From Nitrobacter vulgaris (GTDB lineage: Bacteria; Pseudomonadota; Alphaproteobacteria; Rhizobiales; Xanthobacteraceae), in contig NZ_MWPQ01000006.1 in the NCBI RefSeq assembly GCF_002028545.1, forward strand, positions 16,626 to 80,625: 64,000 nt of DNA, given 5' to 3'. How positions within the stretch are numbered: the stretch's first letter is position 1; each line of letters opens with the position of its first letter. This document shows, piece by piece, positions 31,805-40,716 of this stretch. The position numbers and the translations under genes are program-made. The notes under the pieces were generated by a model. The model was given only the letters and a program-made list of their open reading frames with translations. It was not told where the DNA came from and made no database searches.

Positions 31805-34381
31805 ATGCACAATGGCGCTTCGCGCATGACGACAAACAGGACCCGCGGGCTGCTTCTTCCACTGCGTTTGGCGTTGCGCGAACTGCGCAGCGGGCTGCGT
31901 GGCTTCTATGTCTTCATCGCCTGCATCGCGCTCGGCGTCATGACGATTGCCGGCGTCGGTTCCGTGGCATCCAGTCTGTCGGATGGGTTGGCGCGCGAGG
32001 GCCGCACGCTGCTTGGCGGCGATGTTTCGTTTTCGTTGATCCAGCGCGAGGCGAAGCCGGACGAGATCGCCTTCCTGCGTGCGCGAGGAACGGTCTCGGT
32101 GGCGGCGACGCTGCGCGCGATGGCGCGCGCGACGGACGGCAGGCTGGCGCTGATCGAACTGAAGGCGGTCGATCGGGCCTATCCCATGCTCGGCGCGCTG
32201 GCGCTGGAGCCGGACATCCCGATGTCCGATCTGTTCGCCGAACGTGAGGGGGTATTCGGCGCGGCCGTCGACCAGGCTCTCCTGGCGCGACTGGATCTTA
32301 AGATTGGCGATCGTCTCACGGTCGGCAGCGCCACCTTCGAGATCCGCAGCGCGGTTGACGCCGAGCCCGACAAACTAGCTGGCGGTCTTGGGCTCGGACC
32401 GCGCTTCCTGGTCAGCATTGATGGTTTGCGCGCCGCGGCATTGCTTCAGCCCGGCAGTTTGGTGCGCTGGATTTACCGGGTCCGGCTTGCGGGCAATAGT
32501 GCGGATGACAGGGCGGCGACGGCACTGGCCGATGCCGCGCGGGCGGCGCTGCCGGAGGCAGGCTGGGACATCCGCAGCCGCAACAACGCCTCGCCGCAAC
32601 TTGAGCGGAGCATCTTGCGGTTTACGCAGTATCTGACCCTGGTCGGGCTTGCCGCCTTGCTGGTGGGAGGCGTCGGCGTCGGCAATGCCGTCAAGAGCCA
32701 CATCGACCGGCGGCGCGACATCATTGCGACGTTCAAGGCAGTGGGTGCGACCGGACGCGACGTGTTTGCGATCTATCTAACTCAAATCATGGTGCTGGCC
32801 GCTCTCGGCTCACTTGCCGGTCTTGTAATCGGTGCGACGCTGCCTTTTATCATTGTCGGCGCGTTCGGCGATCTGCTCCCGCTGCCGGTCGTTCCGGCGT
32901 TGCACCCCGATGAATTGGCGTTGTCGGCGGTATATGGCCTGTTGACGGCGTTGGCGTTCGGCATGTGGCCGCTAGCACGGGTTCATGACATTCCGGTTGC
33001 GGCCTTGTTTCGCGATACCATTGCTCACGAAGTCCTTCGGCCGAAGACCCGCTACCTTGTCTTGATGATGCTTCTGATCGCAACGTTGGCCGGGATCGCT
33101 ATTGGTCTAGCCTACGACAAGCGGGTGGCTCTGGTGTTCGTGGCGGCGTCGGCGATCGTGTTTGTGTTGTTGCGCGGCATCGCCTCCGGGTTGATGGCGC
33201 TGGCGCGGCGGCTGCCGCGATCCCGGATCACCATGCTGCGGCTTGCGGTTTCAAACATCCATCGTCCGGGAACGTTGACGCCGTCCGTGGTGCTTTCGCT
33301 CGGCCTTGGTCTCGCCGTTCTGGTCACGATCACCCAGATCGACGGCAATCTGCGGCGGCAGTTCTTGGCGTCGTTGCCAGAGCGTGCCCCTTCATTGTAC
33401 TTCATCGATATCCCGTCGTCGGTATCGGATCGGTTCGACGATTTTCTCAAGCGGCTGACTCCGCAGGCGATCGTGGAGGACGTGCCGATGCTGCGCGGGC
33501 GCATCGTCGCGGCGCGCGGCGTCAAAGCGGAAGACCTGAAACCCTCCCGCGATGCTCAATGGGTGCTGCATAGTGATCGCGGCCTGACCTACACTGGCGA
33601 CGTGCCAAAGGGATCGAAGGTCGTAGAGGGCGAGTGGTGGGGGCCGGACTATGATGGGCCGCCGCTGGTGTCGTTTGAGAAGAAGCTCGCCGACGGGCTC
33701 GGGCTCAAGATCGGCGACACCGTCGTCGTGAATGTGCTCGGTCGCGACATCACGGCCACCATCAGCAACATGCGCAGCGTTGACTGGCAGAGCCTTGGCA
33801 TCAATTTCGTGTTGGTGTTCTCGCCCAATGCCTTTCGCGGCGCGCCGCATACCCATATCGCGACCCTGACCGAGATGCATCACGGCGCCGCGGAAGATGC
33901 CGCGATCATCAAGGCTGTGGCCGACGCGTTCCCGATGGTGACGAGCGTGCGGGTTCGCGAGGCCCTCGAAACCATCGGGGCGGTCGTTACCAACCTGGTC
34001 ATGGCGATCCGTGGCGCCAGCGCCGTCACCCTGGTCTCGGCGATCCTCGTCCTTGGCGGTGCGCTGGCGGCCGGCCATCGCCACCGCGTCTATGACGCCG
34101 TGATTCTGAAAACCCTCGGCGCCACGAGGTCGCGGCTGCTTGGCGCCTACACGCTCGAATACCTCATGATCGGTGCCGCCACCGCGGTGTTCGGCATGGC
34201 GGCTGGTTCGCTTGCCGCGTGGCTGATCGTGACGCGGTTGATGACGCTCGGTTTCGAATGGCAGGCCGGCAGTGCGGCTATCGTGGTAGGTGCCGCACTG
34301 ATTGTCACAGTCGCGTTAGGACTGGCCGGCACGCTGATGGCACTCAATCAGAAGCCGGCCTCGGTATTGAGGAATTTGTAA
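31805..34381 (+). CDS. ABC transporter permease, FtsX family (YbbP-like)
   Basis: This 858-residue inner-membrane protein has an N-terminal membrane segment (about 30-50, FYVFIACIALGVMTIAGVGS), a periplasmic MacB-like domain (about 60-250) and a first FtsX membrane block (about 275-420). A second half repeats the pattern, with further segments at about 430-470 and 485-510 and a C-terminal FtsX block (about 730-850). The 10-or-so membrane segments and two FtsX domains match YbbP, the partner of YbbA. The start could be the ATG at 31805 or 31826. The function of the YbbAP exporter, usually next to TesA, is not settled. Confidence 0.92.
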   Translation: MHNGASRMTTNRTRGLLLPLRLALRELRSGLRGFYVFIACIALGVMTIAGVGSVASSLSDGLAREGRTLLGGDVSFSLIQREAKPDEIAFLRARGTVSVAATLRAMARATDGRLALIELKAVDRAYPMLGALALEPDIPMSDLFAEREGVFGAAVDQALLARLDLKIGDRLTVGSATFEIRSAVDAEPDKLAGGLGLGPRFLVSIDGLRAAALLQPGSLVRWIYRVRLAGNSADDRAATALADAARAALPEAGWDIRSRNNASPQLERSILRFTQYLTLVGLAALLVGGVGVGNAVKSHIDRRRDIIATFKAVGATGRDVFAIYLTQIMVLAALGSLAGLVIGATLPFIIVGAFGDLLPLPVVPALHPDELALSAVYGLLTALAFGMWPLARVHDIPVAALFRDTIAHEVLRPKTRYLVLMMLLIATLAGIAIGLAYDKRVALVFVAASAIVFVLLRGIASGLMALARRLPRSRITMLRLAVSNIHRPGTLTPSVVLSLGLGLAVLVTITQIDGNLRRQFLASLPERAPSLYFIDIPSSVSDRFDDFLKRLTPQAIVEDVPMLRGRIVAARGVKAEDLKPSRDAQWVLHSDRGLTYTGDVPKGSKVVEGEWWGPDYDGPPLVSFEKKLADGLGLKIGDTVVVNVLGRDITATISNMRSVDWQSLGINFVLVFSPNAFRGAPHTHIATLTEMHHGAAEDAAIIKAVADAFPMVTSVRVREALETIGAVVTNLVMAIRGASAVTLVSAILVLGGALAAGHRHRVYDAVILKTLGATRSRLLGAYTLEYLMIGAATAVFGMAAGSLAAWLIVTRLMTLGFEWQAGSAAIVVGAALIVTVALGLAGTLMALNQKPASVLRNL

Positions 34382-34564
34382 CAAGATGTAGCGATTTTCA
34401 TGGCGATCTCCTACCGGGAGCAGGTGGTTGGGGTCCTTGCGAGTTTTTTGCGTATCGCTCCCCTGGGTGAGGCCCCGAGCCTCTATTATCGGAGGGCGAC
34501 ATTCAGCCGCGCATGGAAGCTTGCGGCGAATGTGTTAGTTTCCCACATATGGGTTCGGTAGGAC

Positions 34565-34645
34565 GCTGGTCCTGATGACCAAAAACCAATATCAGCAGGC
34601 CATGTATCCGAGACAGATTTGTACTGGTATCTTGCGATGCCAGCT
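34565..34645 (+). promoter_or_regulatory. Candidate structured leader of the Bax-inhibitor gene
   Basis: Two small hairpins precede the gene: TGGTC (34567-34571) with GACCA (34577-34581), and CTGGTATC with GATGCCAG around a TTGC loop (about 34623-34642). A ybhL leader RNA motif is known upstream of such genes in alphaproteobacteria. I cannot match its consensus from memory, so this is only a candidate. Confidence 0.3.
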
Positions 34646-34663
34646 AACCACGGGAATTCGACC

Positions 34664-35455
34664 ATGTCGGACTTAGACCGCAACCATGCCACTCCGTTTG
34701 GCCGGACCGCCGGGCGCGTTGATACCGCGGCCGTCGATGCCGGTCTGCGGTCCTATATGCTCAAGATCTACAACTACATGTCGATCGGCCTCGCCATCAC
34801 TGGCCTGGCCGCGCTTGGCGTCTACATGGCGGCCGTCACCAACGATCCATCGGGCGCAGCTGCTCAGATCGGAAACGCTTACCTGACGCCGTTCGGCTAC
34901 GCGATGTTTGTGAGCCCGTTGAAGTGGGTTTTCATCCTCGCGCCGCTGGCGATGGTTTTCGTCATCTCCTTTGGCATCAACCGGCTTAAGCCTGCGACCG
35001 CGCAGCTGTTGTTCTGGGCGTTCTCGGCGTTGATGGGCCTGTCGCTGTCCTCGATTTTTCTGGTGTATACTCACACCTCGATCGTGCGGGTGTTCTTCAT
35101 CACTGCGGCCTCGTTCGGCGCGCTGAGCTTGTTCGGCTATACCACCAAGCGTGACATGAGCGGCATGGGCTCATTCCTGCTCATGGGCCTGTTCGGCATC
35201 ATCATCGCCAGTCTGGTGAATCTCTTCATCGCAAGCTCGGCGTTGCAGTTTGTGGTGTCTGTCGTCGGCGTGCTGGTGTTCGCGGGTCTGACCGCTTACG
35301 ATACCCAGCGGCTGAAGAATGACTACATCTACGGCTATGCGTCGCAGGGCGGAGAAATCGCGGAACGCGCGGCGATAACCGGCGCGCTGTCGCTCTATCT
35401 GAACTTCATCAACCTGTTCACGCTGCTCTTGCAGTTGCTCGGACAGCGCGAGTAG
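34664..35455 (+). CDS. Bax inhibitor-1 / YccA family membrane protein
   Basis: The 263-residue inner-membrane protein has about seven hydrophobic segments, from YNYMSIGLAITGLAALGVYM (about 37) to a C-terminal FINLFTLLLQLLG. The family signature near the end, GALSLYLNFINLF, and the DTQRLK motif are present. Family members include YbhL and YccA; YccA interacts with FtsH, and others act as pH-sensitive calcium leak channels. The start at 34664 (MSDLDRNHATPFG) is the family-like one. Two tandem palindromes and a strong terminator follow. Confidence 0.92.
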   Translation: MSDLDRNHATPFGRTAGRVDTAAVDAGLRSYMLKIYNYMSIGLAITGLAALGVYMAAVTNDPSGAAAQIGNAYLTPFGYAMFVSPLKWVFILAPLAMVFVISFGINRLKPATAQLLFWAFSALMGLSLSSIFLVYTHTSIVRVFFITAASFGALSLFGYTTKRDMSGMGSFLLMGLFGIIIASLVNLFIASSALQFVVSVVGVLVFAGLTAYDTQRLKNDYIYGYASQGGEIAERAAITGALSLYLNFINLFTLLLQLLGQRE

Positions 35456-35457
35456 GC

Positions 35458-35554
35458 ATGATTCCGAAAAGCGGTCGTTCGATTTTGGATCAGATCATGC
35501 CTCACGGTCATGATCCCGAAAAGTGGTCTTCCGGTTTTCGGATCAGATCATGCC
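35458..35554. repeat. Two tandem copies of the CATGATCCCGAAAAG palindrome
   Basis: CATGATTCCGAAAAGCGG...GGATCAGATCATGCC (35458-35502) is followed at once by TCATGATCCCGAAAAGTGG...CGGATCAGATCATGCC (35509-35554). They lie just after the Bax-inhibitor stop codon. Confidence 0.85.
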
Positions 35555-35586
35555 AAAATTGAACGGCCCCGATAATCTGATACGCG

Positions 35587-35617
35587 AAGCCCCGGCCAAG
35601 GCCGGGGCTTTTTCTTT
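35587..35617 (+). terminator. Strong intrinsic terminator
   Basis: AAGCCCCGGCC (35587-35597) and GGCCGGGGCTT (35600-35610) form a perfect 11-bp stem with a 2-nt gap, followed by a run TTTTCTTT. It ends the Bax-inhibitor transcript. Confidence 0.9.
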
Positions 35618-35671
35618 GTGCTTTAAGATATCTTCAGGCGTTGGACTCGAACGATATCCGCGTCCGCTTAT

Positions 35672-36730
35672 ATGCCCCTCATGCGCCCGCAGGACATCCT
35701 GATGCTTGATGCCGCCGGATTGTATTGCAAACCTGGCGGCTTCCATATCGATCCGGTACGGCCGGTGGATCGCGCGGTCATCACTCACGGTCATTCCGAT
35801 CATGCCCGTCCGGGCCACAGGGCGGTGCTGGCGACGCAGGAAACGCTCGACATCATGCGGCTGCGTTACGGCGATGATTTCGCGGGCTCTACGCAGGCGA
35901 TTTCCTATGGGCAAGAGATCAGGCTGGGCGATGTCTCGATCACGTTTCATCCCGCGGGGCACGTGCTGGGCTCGGCGCAGATCGCGGTCACGCATGGTGG
36001 CGTCCGGATCGTCGCCTCCGGCGACTACAAGGATGTGCATGACCCGACCTGCACGCCGTTCGAGGTAGTTCAGTGTGATGTCTTTATCACCGAGGCCACG
36101 TTCGGGCTGCCGGTGTTTCGTCATGGCGATCCTGCTTCGGAAGTAGGCAAGCTGCTGGCTTCGGTCGCGCTGTTTCCGGAGCGTGCGCATCTGGTTGGCG
36201 CCTATTCACTTGGCAAGGCGCAGCGCGTGATCGCGCTGGTCCGCGATGCTGGTTACGGCGCACCGATCTATCTGCACGGCGCGATGAACAAAGTTACGCA
36301 CTACTATCAAAGTCGCGGCATCGGGCTTGGTGATCTGAGGCCGGTCAAGGGGATGAAGAAAGCCGATCTTGCCGGCACTATCACGCTGGCGCCGCCCTCG
36401 GCTACGGCCGATCTCTGGACCCGGCGATTTCCAGATCCGGTGACGGCGTTTGCGTCAGGCTGGATGCGAGTTCGTGCGCGGGCGCGGCAACGTGGTGCCG
36501 AATTGCCGCTGGTCATTTCGGATCATGCCGACTGGACGGGATTGACCCGCACCATCGCCGCGACAGGTGCGGGTGAGATCTGGGTGACGCATGGCCAGGA
36601 AGATGCGCTCGTGCATTGGTGCACGACGCAGGGACTCGTTGCGCGTCCGCTCGCGCTGGTCGGCTATGGTGACGAGGACCTCGAGGAGGAGGTGGTGGTG
36701 AGCTTCTCCGGCGGAGAATACGGCTTATGA
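35672..36730 (+). CDS. Ligase-associated DNA exonuclease (metallo-beta-lactamase fold)
   Basis: This 352-residue protein belongs to the beta-CASP-like exonuclease family that accompanies an ATP-dependent DNA ligase in bacteria. The metal motif is THGHSDHARPG (about residue 39), with HPAGHVLGSAQI, ASGDYKDVHDP and SDHADWTGL further on. It is thought to process DNA ends before sealing. The stop overlaps the ligase start as ATGA, so the two are coupled. Two other genes often found in this set (an Lhr-like helicase and a metallophosphoesterase) are absent here. Confidence 0.9.
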   Translation: MPLMRPQDILMLDAAGLYCKPGGFHIDPVRPVDRAVITHGHSDHARPGHRAVLATQETLDIMRLRYGDDFAGSTQAISYGQEIRLGDVSITFHPAGHVLGSAQIAVTHGGVRIVASGDYKDVHDPTCTPFEVVQCDVFITEATFGLPVFRHGDPASEVGKLLASVALFPERAHLVGAYSLGKAQRVIALVRDAGYGAPIYLHGAMNKVTHYYQSRGIGLGDLRPVKGMKKADLAGTITLAPPSATADLWTRRFPDPVTAFASGWMRVRARARQRGAELPLVISDHADWTGLTRTIAATGAGEIWVTHGQEDALVHWCTTQGLVARPLALVGYGDEDLEEEVVVSFSGGEYGL

Positions 36731-38517
36731 ATCGCTTCGCCGAACTTCTCGACCGCCTCGCCTACGAGCCCGGCCGCAACAACAAGCTGCGGCTGATCAC
36801 CGCGTATTTTCGCGAAACGTCGGACCCTGATCGCGGCTACGCGCTGGCCGCACTCACCGGCGCATTGTCGTTCAAGCACGCCAAGGCGGGTCTGGTCCGC
36901 GACCTGATTGCCGCGCGCGCCGATCCGGTGCTGTTCGCGCTGTCCTATGATTACGTCGGTGATCTTTCCGAGACCGTGGCGCTCATGTGGCCACAACAAC
37001 AAGCTCTCGATGCTCAGTCCGCTCTCTCTTCTGCTGGCGGGAGATGGAACGAGCCGGCGAGTGGCGAAGGTCACATTCGTAAATCACCTTCCCCGACACT
37101 CACCGAGGTCGTCACCACGCTGCGCACGCTCGGCAAGGCCGAACTGCCAGCGCAACTTGCACGCTGGCTCGACGAACTGGACGAAACCGGGCGCTGGGCG
37201 CTCTTGAAACTTGTCACCGGCGCCATGCGTATCGGTATCTCCGCCAGGCTCGCCAAGACCGCAGCGGCTGCGCTTGGCAGCAAAGACGTTCACGATGTCG
37301 AATTGATCTGGCCCGGTCTCGCGCCGCCTTACCTCGATCTATTCGCATGGCTCGAGGGTTGCGGCGACAAACCGGTCAATCGCGACCCCGCGCCGTTTCG
37401 ACCGGTAATGCTGGCGCACGCGATCGAGGATGCCGATTTTGTGCGTCTGGATGCGGCCGATTTCATTGCCGAGTGGAAATGGGACGGCATCCGGGTGCAG
37501 GCGGTGAGCGGTTGCGACGAGCATGGCAATGTCGCGGCGCGGCTCTATTCGCGCACGGGCGAGGACATCACCCACAGTTTTCCCGATTTGCTGCCGTCGC
37601 TGCGGCTGGTGGATTCTTCTGGAGTGACGCTTGACGATTCCCGAGAACCGCTTCGCACTTTTCGGCATCAAGCGTTCGCCATCGACGGCGAGTTACTGGT
37701 GGTGCGCGATGGACGGGTGCAATCGTTCAACGTTCTGCAACAGAGGCTGAACCGCAAAGCGGTGACGCCCAGGCTGATGAAGGAATTTCCGGTCCATCTG
37801 CGAGCTTACGACCTGCTCGACGACGGCGACAACGATCTGCGTGAGTTGCCGTTCGAAGATCGGCGGCGGCGGCTTGTTGATTTCATCGCTGCCCTCGGCG
37901 ACCCGCGCATCGACCTGTCGCCGCGGGTCCCCTTTACGATCTGGGGCGAATTGGCGGCAGCCCGCGCCGACCCCGCCGGCGCCGGCGCGGATGCCGACGC
38001 CATCGAAGGTATCATGCTGAAACGTCGTGACGCGCCATATCTGCCGGGGCGTCCCAAGGGCCTTTGGTGGAAGTGGAAGCGCGATCCGCATATCATCGAT
38101 GCCGTCCTGATGTATGCGCAGCGCGGCCACGGCAAGCGATCGTCCTATTACTCCGATTACACCTTTGGGGTCTGGACCGAGGGGGAGGAGGGCGAGCAGC
38201 TGGTACCCGTCGGCAAGGCCTATTTCGGCTTCACCGATGAGGAATTGCTTCAGATCGACCGTTTCGTCCGCCGCAACACCACCGAGAGTTTCGGCCCGGT
38301 GCGCCATGTCTTGCATGAGCCCGATCAGGGACTGGTGCTGGAAATCGCCTTTGAGGGCTTGCAGCGTTCGGCCCGGCACAAATCAGGAGTGGCGATGCGC
38401 TTTCCGCGGATTAACCGACTGCGCTGGGACAAGCCGCCGCGCGAGGCGGATCGGTTGGAGACGCTGGAGCGGATGCTGGTTTCCGAGGCCGCCGCATCAA
38501 CCGGCGCTAGAGCATGA
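36727..38517 (+). CDS. ATP-dependent DNA ligase (cisplatin-damage-response type) with an internal repeat insertion
   Basis: This 596-residue enzyme seals nicks using ATP. It has an N-terminal alpha-helical domain, the adenylation motif EWKWDGIRVQ with the nucleotidyl-lysine Lys251, AIDGELLVVRDGRVQSFN, EGIMLKRRDAPYLPG, KWKRDPHIIDAVLMYA, and a C-terminal OB domain. It appears longer than relatives as I remember them. One cause is visible: residues about 302-316 are encoded by a copy of the dispersed palindrome (37636-37675) in frame, just before the AIDGEL motif. A second poorly conserved stretch at about residues 92-119 may also be an insertion. The stop codon is supplied by another palindrome copy. 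Confidence 0.9.
   Translation: MNRFAELLDRLAYEPGRNNKLRLITAYFRETSDPDRGYALAALTGALSFKHAKAGLVRDLIAARADPVLFALSYDYVGDLSETVALMWPQQQALDAQSALSSAGGRWNEPASGEGHIRKSPSPTLTEVVTTLRTLGKAELPAQLARWLDELDETGRWALLKLVTGAMRIGISARLAKTAAAALGSKDVHDVELIWPGLAPPYLDLFAWLEGCGDKPVNRDPAPFRPVMLAHAIEDADFVRLDAADFIAEWKWDGIRVQAVSGCDEHGNVAARLYSRTGEDITHSFPDLLPSLRLVDSSGVTLDDSREPLRTFRHQAFAIDGELLVVRDGRVQSFNVLQQRLNRKAVTPRLMKEFPVHLRAYDLLDDGDNDLRELPFEDRRRRLVDFIAALGDPRIDLSPRVPFTIWGELAAARADPAGAGADADAIEGIMLKRRDAPYLPGRPKGLWWKWKRDPHIIDAVLMYAQRGHGKRSSYYSDYTFGVWTEGEEGEQLVPVGKAYFGFTDEELLQIDRFVRRNTTESFGPVRHVLHEPDQGLVLEIAFEGLQRSARHKSGVAMRFPRINRLRWDKPPREADRLETLERMLVSEAAASTGARA
37636..37675. repeat. Palindromic repeat copy inside the ligase coding sequence
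   Basis: CCGAGAACCGCTTCGCACTT followed by TTCGGCATCAAGCG matches the intergenic copy at 9851-9890 with few mismatches and no gap. It is read in frame as part of the ligase. Confidence 0.7.
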
Positions 38518-38611
38518 TCCCGAAAAGTGGAAAACCGGTTTTCGGATAAGATCATGCTCGATCAAAAAGTTAAGGTTAGAGTCTGATTCAACGCCGTTGA
38601 ACCAGACTCTA
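38511..38611. repeat. Two adjacent palindromes after the ligase gene
   Basis: GAGCATGATCCCGAAAAG...CTTTTCGG-type arms end at 38563 with GATCATGCTC. A second palindrome, AGAGTCTGATTCAAC...GTTGAACCAGACTCT, spans about 38577-38611. The ligase stop codon TGA is within the first (GAGCATGATC). Confidence 0.85.
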
Positions 38612-38697
38612 ACGGCCATTGACGGCAAAGCGGTGGTTCCCCATCTGCCTCACACTGATTATGTTGCGCGGGTCCTTGTCCCCGCGGGAGAGCCTCA

Positions 38698-39003
38698 ATG
38701 CCGAACGACGACACCCGGAACTTGCGGGCCAGCCCCGACAGCCTGTCGCGTTTCCTGGGCGGCTCGCCGCTGGCGGTTGCGTTTCGTCTGATTTTGCTAT
38801 CGACGCTGGTCGGCGTCATGCTCGCGGCGATCGGCTTCGATCCCTGGAATATCGTGCAAAGCATTCGCCTGCTGGTTGAACGCGTCTGGGACCTCGGCTT
38901 TGATGCGATCAATGGATTGTGGCGCTACTTCCTGCTGGGTGCTGTCATCGTGATTCCGGTCTGGCTGCTGTCGCGCGTGTTCGGCACGCCGCGCGGGCGT
39001 TAG
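38698..39003 (+). CDS. Small integral membrane protein (possibly DUF6460)
   Basis: The 101-residue protein has two hydrophobic segments, about residues 28-48 (AFRLILLSTLVGVMLAAIGF) and 79-95 (YFLLGAVIVIPVWLLSRVF), with a conserved-looking DPWNIVQSIRLLVERVWDLG between them. It resembles a Rhizobiales family of about 100 residues that I think is DUF6460; no function is known. GGGAGAG lies 5 nt before the ATG. It converges on pyrD. Confidence 0.75.
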   Translation: MPNDDTRNLRASPDSLSRFLGGSPLAVAFRLILLSTLVGVMLAAIGFDPWNIVQSIRLLVERVWDLGFDAINGLWRYFLLGAVIVIPVWLLSRVFGTPRGR

Positions 39004-39052
39004 AGCATGATCCCAAAAGTTTCCGGCTCAGATCGTCTCGATCAAACGGCCG
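39003..39052. repeat. Degenerate copy of the CATGATCCCGAAAAG palindrome
   Basis: TAGAGCATGATCCCAAAAG is followed by CTCAGATCGTCTCGATC. It is located in the gap between two convergent genes. Confidence 0.45.
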
Positions 39053-39058
39053 GTTAGT

Positions 39059-40153
39059 CTAGGTCGGCCAGTCTTCCGCCGTAATGTCCGCGGCGTCAGT
39101 GCCGATGACGTCCGATAGCGAGTCGCGCCCGGTCCGCAGCAACGTCGAGGTCAGATCGTTCTTGATATCGTCGATCAGTCCGAGACCCTTGTAGACCAGG
39201 GATGAATAAAGCTGGATCAAGGTGGCGCCGGCGCGAATCTTGGTCAGTGCGGCGCCGCCTGAGTCAATGCCGCCGACGCCGACAAGCGGAAATGCGCCTT
39301 CCGCCCGCACATAGGTTTCCGCCACCATTCGGGTCGACAGCCGGAACAGCGGCCGCCCCGACAACCCGCCCTGTTCTTTCGCGCGCGATTGATCGCGCAG
39401 GGTCGAGGGCCGCGCCAAGGTGGTGTTGCCGACGATCATACCGTCGGCACGGCGTGAGCGTGCGATGTGAACGACGTCGTCGAGCTCCGCCAGCGTCAGG
39501 TCGGGCGCGATCTTGAGCAGCACCGGCGTGTCGCCGGCATTTTGTCGGACACGCTCGCGGGCGTCGATCACCTTCGCCAGCAACTCGTCGAGCGCCGCCG
39601 CCTGTTGCAAGTTGCGCAGGCCGGGGGTGTTGGGCGACGACACGTTCACGGTGAAGTAGCTTGCCACCGGGGCAAAGATTTCGATCAGCCTGACATAGTC
39701 GGCGATGCGGTTGGCCGAGTCCTTGTTGGCGCCGATGTTGACTCCAACGATGCCGCCGGAATGCGCGCGGGCCGCGAGCCGGCGAAGCACGATGTGGGCG
39801 CCGTCGTTGTTGAATCCCATGCGGTTGATGACGCCCTCGTCGCGTTCAAGCCGGAAGACGCGGGGGCGCGGATTACCGGGCTGTGCTCTCGGCGTCACCG
39901 AACCGATCTCCACGAAGCCGAATCCGAGTTTCAGCAGTGCGTCCGGAACCTCGGCGCTCTTGTCAAAGCCGGCGGCCAGGCCGATCGGGTTAGGAAAATT
40001 CAGGCCGAAGGCGCGAACCGCGAGCTTCGGGTCGTCGGCGCGCTGGCGGATCGGCGGCAGGAGCCGCAATCCCTGTATCGCCATGCGATGCGCGTCTTCG
40101 GGATCGAACCAGCGCAACAGCGGCAGCGAGAAGTTGTCGAAGGCGCGTATCAC
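39059..40153 (-). CDS. pyrD: Quinone-dependent dihydroorotate dehydrogenase (class 2)
   Basis: PyrD oxidises dihydroorotate to orotate at the inner membrane, passing electrons to quinone. The 364-residue protein has the class 2 N-terminal helices, the FMN-binding NPIGLAAGFDKSAE, the catalytic serine in TVNVSSPNTPGLRNLQ, and GVGGIDSGGAALTKI. The start is a GTG at 40153 that overlaps the stop of the DUF952 gene as GTGA, a coupled pair typical of Rhizobiales. Confidence 0.97.
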   Translation of the reverse strand: MIRAFDNFSLPLLRWFDPEDAHRMAIQGLRLLPPIRQRADDPKLAVRAFGLNFPNPIGLAAGFDKSAEVPDALLKLGFGFVEIGSVTPRAQPGNPRPRVFRLERDEGVINRMGFNNDGAHIVLRRLAARAHSGGIVGVNIGANKDSANRIADYVRLIEIFAPVASYFTVNVSSPNTPGLRNLQQAAALDELLAKVIDARERVRQNAGDTPVLLKIAPDLTLAELDDVVHIARSRRADGMIVGNTTLARPSTLRDQSRAKEQGGLSGRPLFRLSTRMVAETYVRAEGAFPLVGVGGIDSGGAALTKIRAGATLIQLYSSLVYKGLGLIDDIKNDLTSTLLRTGRDSLSDVIGTDAADITAEDWPT

Positions 40154-40494
40154 GGCGCGAGCTCCGGAATATCGTGATATCCGTCCGGTCGCGCGGGCAT
40201 GTCCAACACTGTTGTGACATGGCGCAGATCGAGCTCGCCATAGAGATGCGGAAACGGTTCGCCGCCGCGCGAGATTTCCCAGCGCAGCGCAGCGCCCAGC
40301 GCATCGGCATCGATCGCGATCAGGAGCAGATCGGTTTGGCCAATGAAGTGCTTGCGGGCCGTGCCTTCGAGCTGGGACGCGGTGGAAAAATGGATGAACC
40401 CGTCACGGGAATCGTCGGCGCTGCCGCGAAAAACGCCGTGCCGCTCGGCCTCCCGCCAGGCCGAAGCAGGACAGATTTTGTAGATCGTGCGCAC
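40150..40494 (-). CDS. DUF952 family protein
   Basis: This 114-residue cytosolic protein matches the DUF952 pattern: IYKICPASAWREAERHGVF, DGFIHFSTASQLEGTARKHF and the histidine- and leucine-rich FPHLYGELDLRHV. The histidines in FIHFS and FPHLY are likely active-site residues, but the function is not known. It is upstream of pyrD and overlaps it by 4 nt. Confidence 0.88.
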   Translation of the reverse strand: MRTIYKICPASAWREAERHGVFRGSADDSRDGFIHFSTASQLEGTARKHFIGQTDLLLIAIDADALGAALRWEISRGGEPFPHLYGELDLRHVTTVLDMPARPDGYHDIPELAP

Positions 40495-40716
40495 GCGTGT
40501 TCCGAGCCCGTCGTTGCGCTCTCATGATACCGAAAAGCGCATAACCCCGTTACCGCTCGCTTAAATTGTAGCGGATCCTGCGTGACCGTATCGGTGGCTC
40601 GCTCGCACTTCAAGAGCCGCATTTTATCCTCGGCGCAATTGCAGGCTCGCGCCGGTTGAGGTAATAATTCCTAATCTTTGACAGAATTCACCGCCGCGGA
40701 AATCAGGACGCGCCAC

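Noticed and set aside
40523..40560. Another copy of the CATGATCCCGAAAAG palindrome before the S24 regulator
   Set aside because: Only TCATGATACCGAAAAGCG matches; the second arm is missing, so I did not list it as a repeat.
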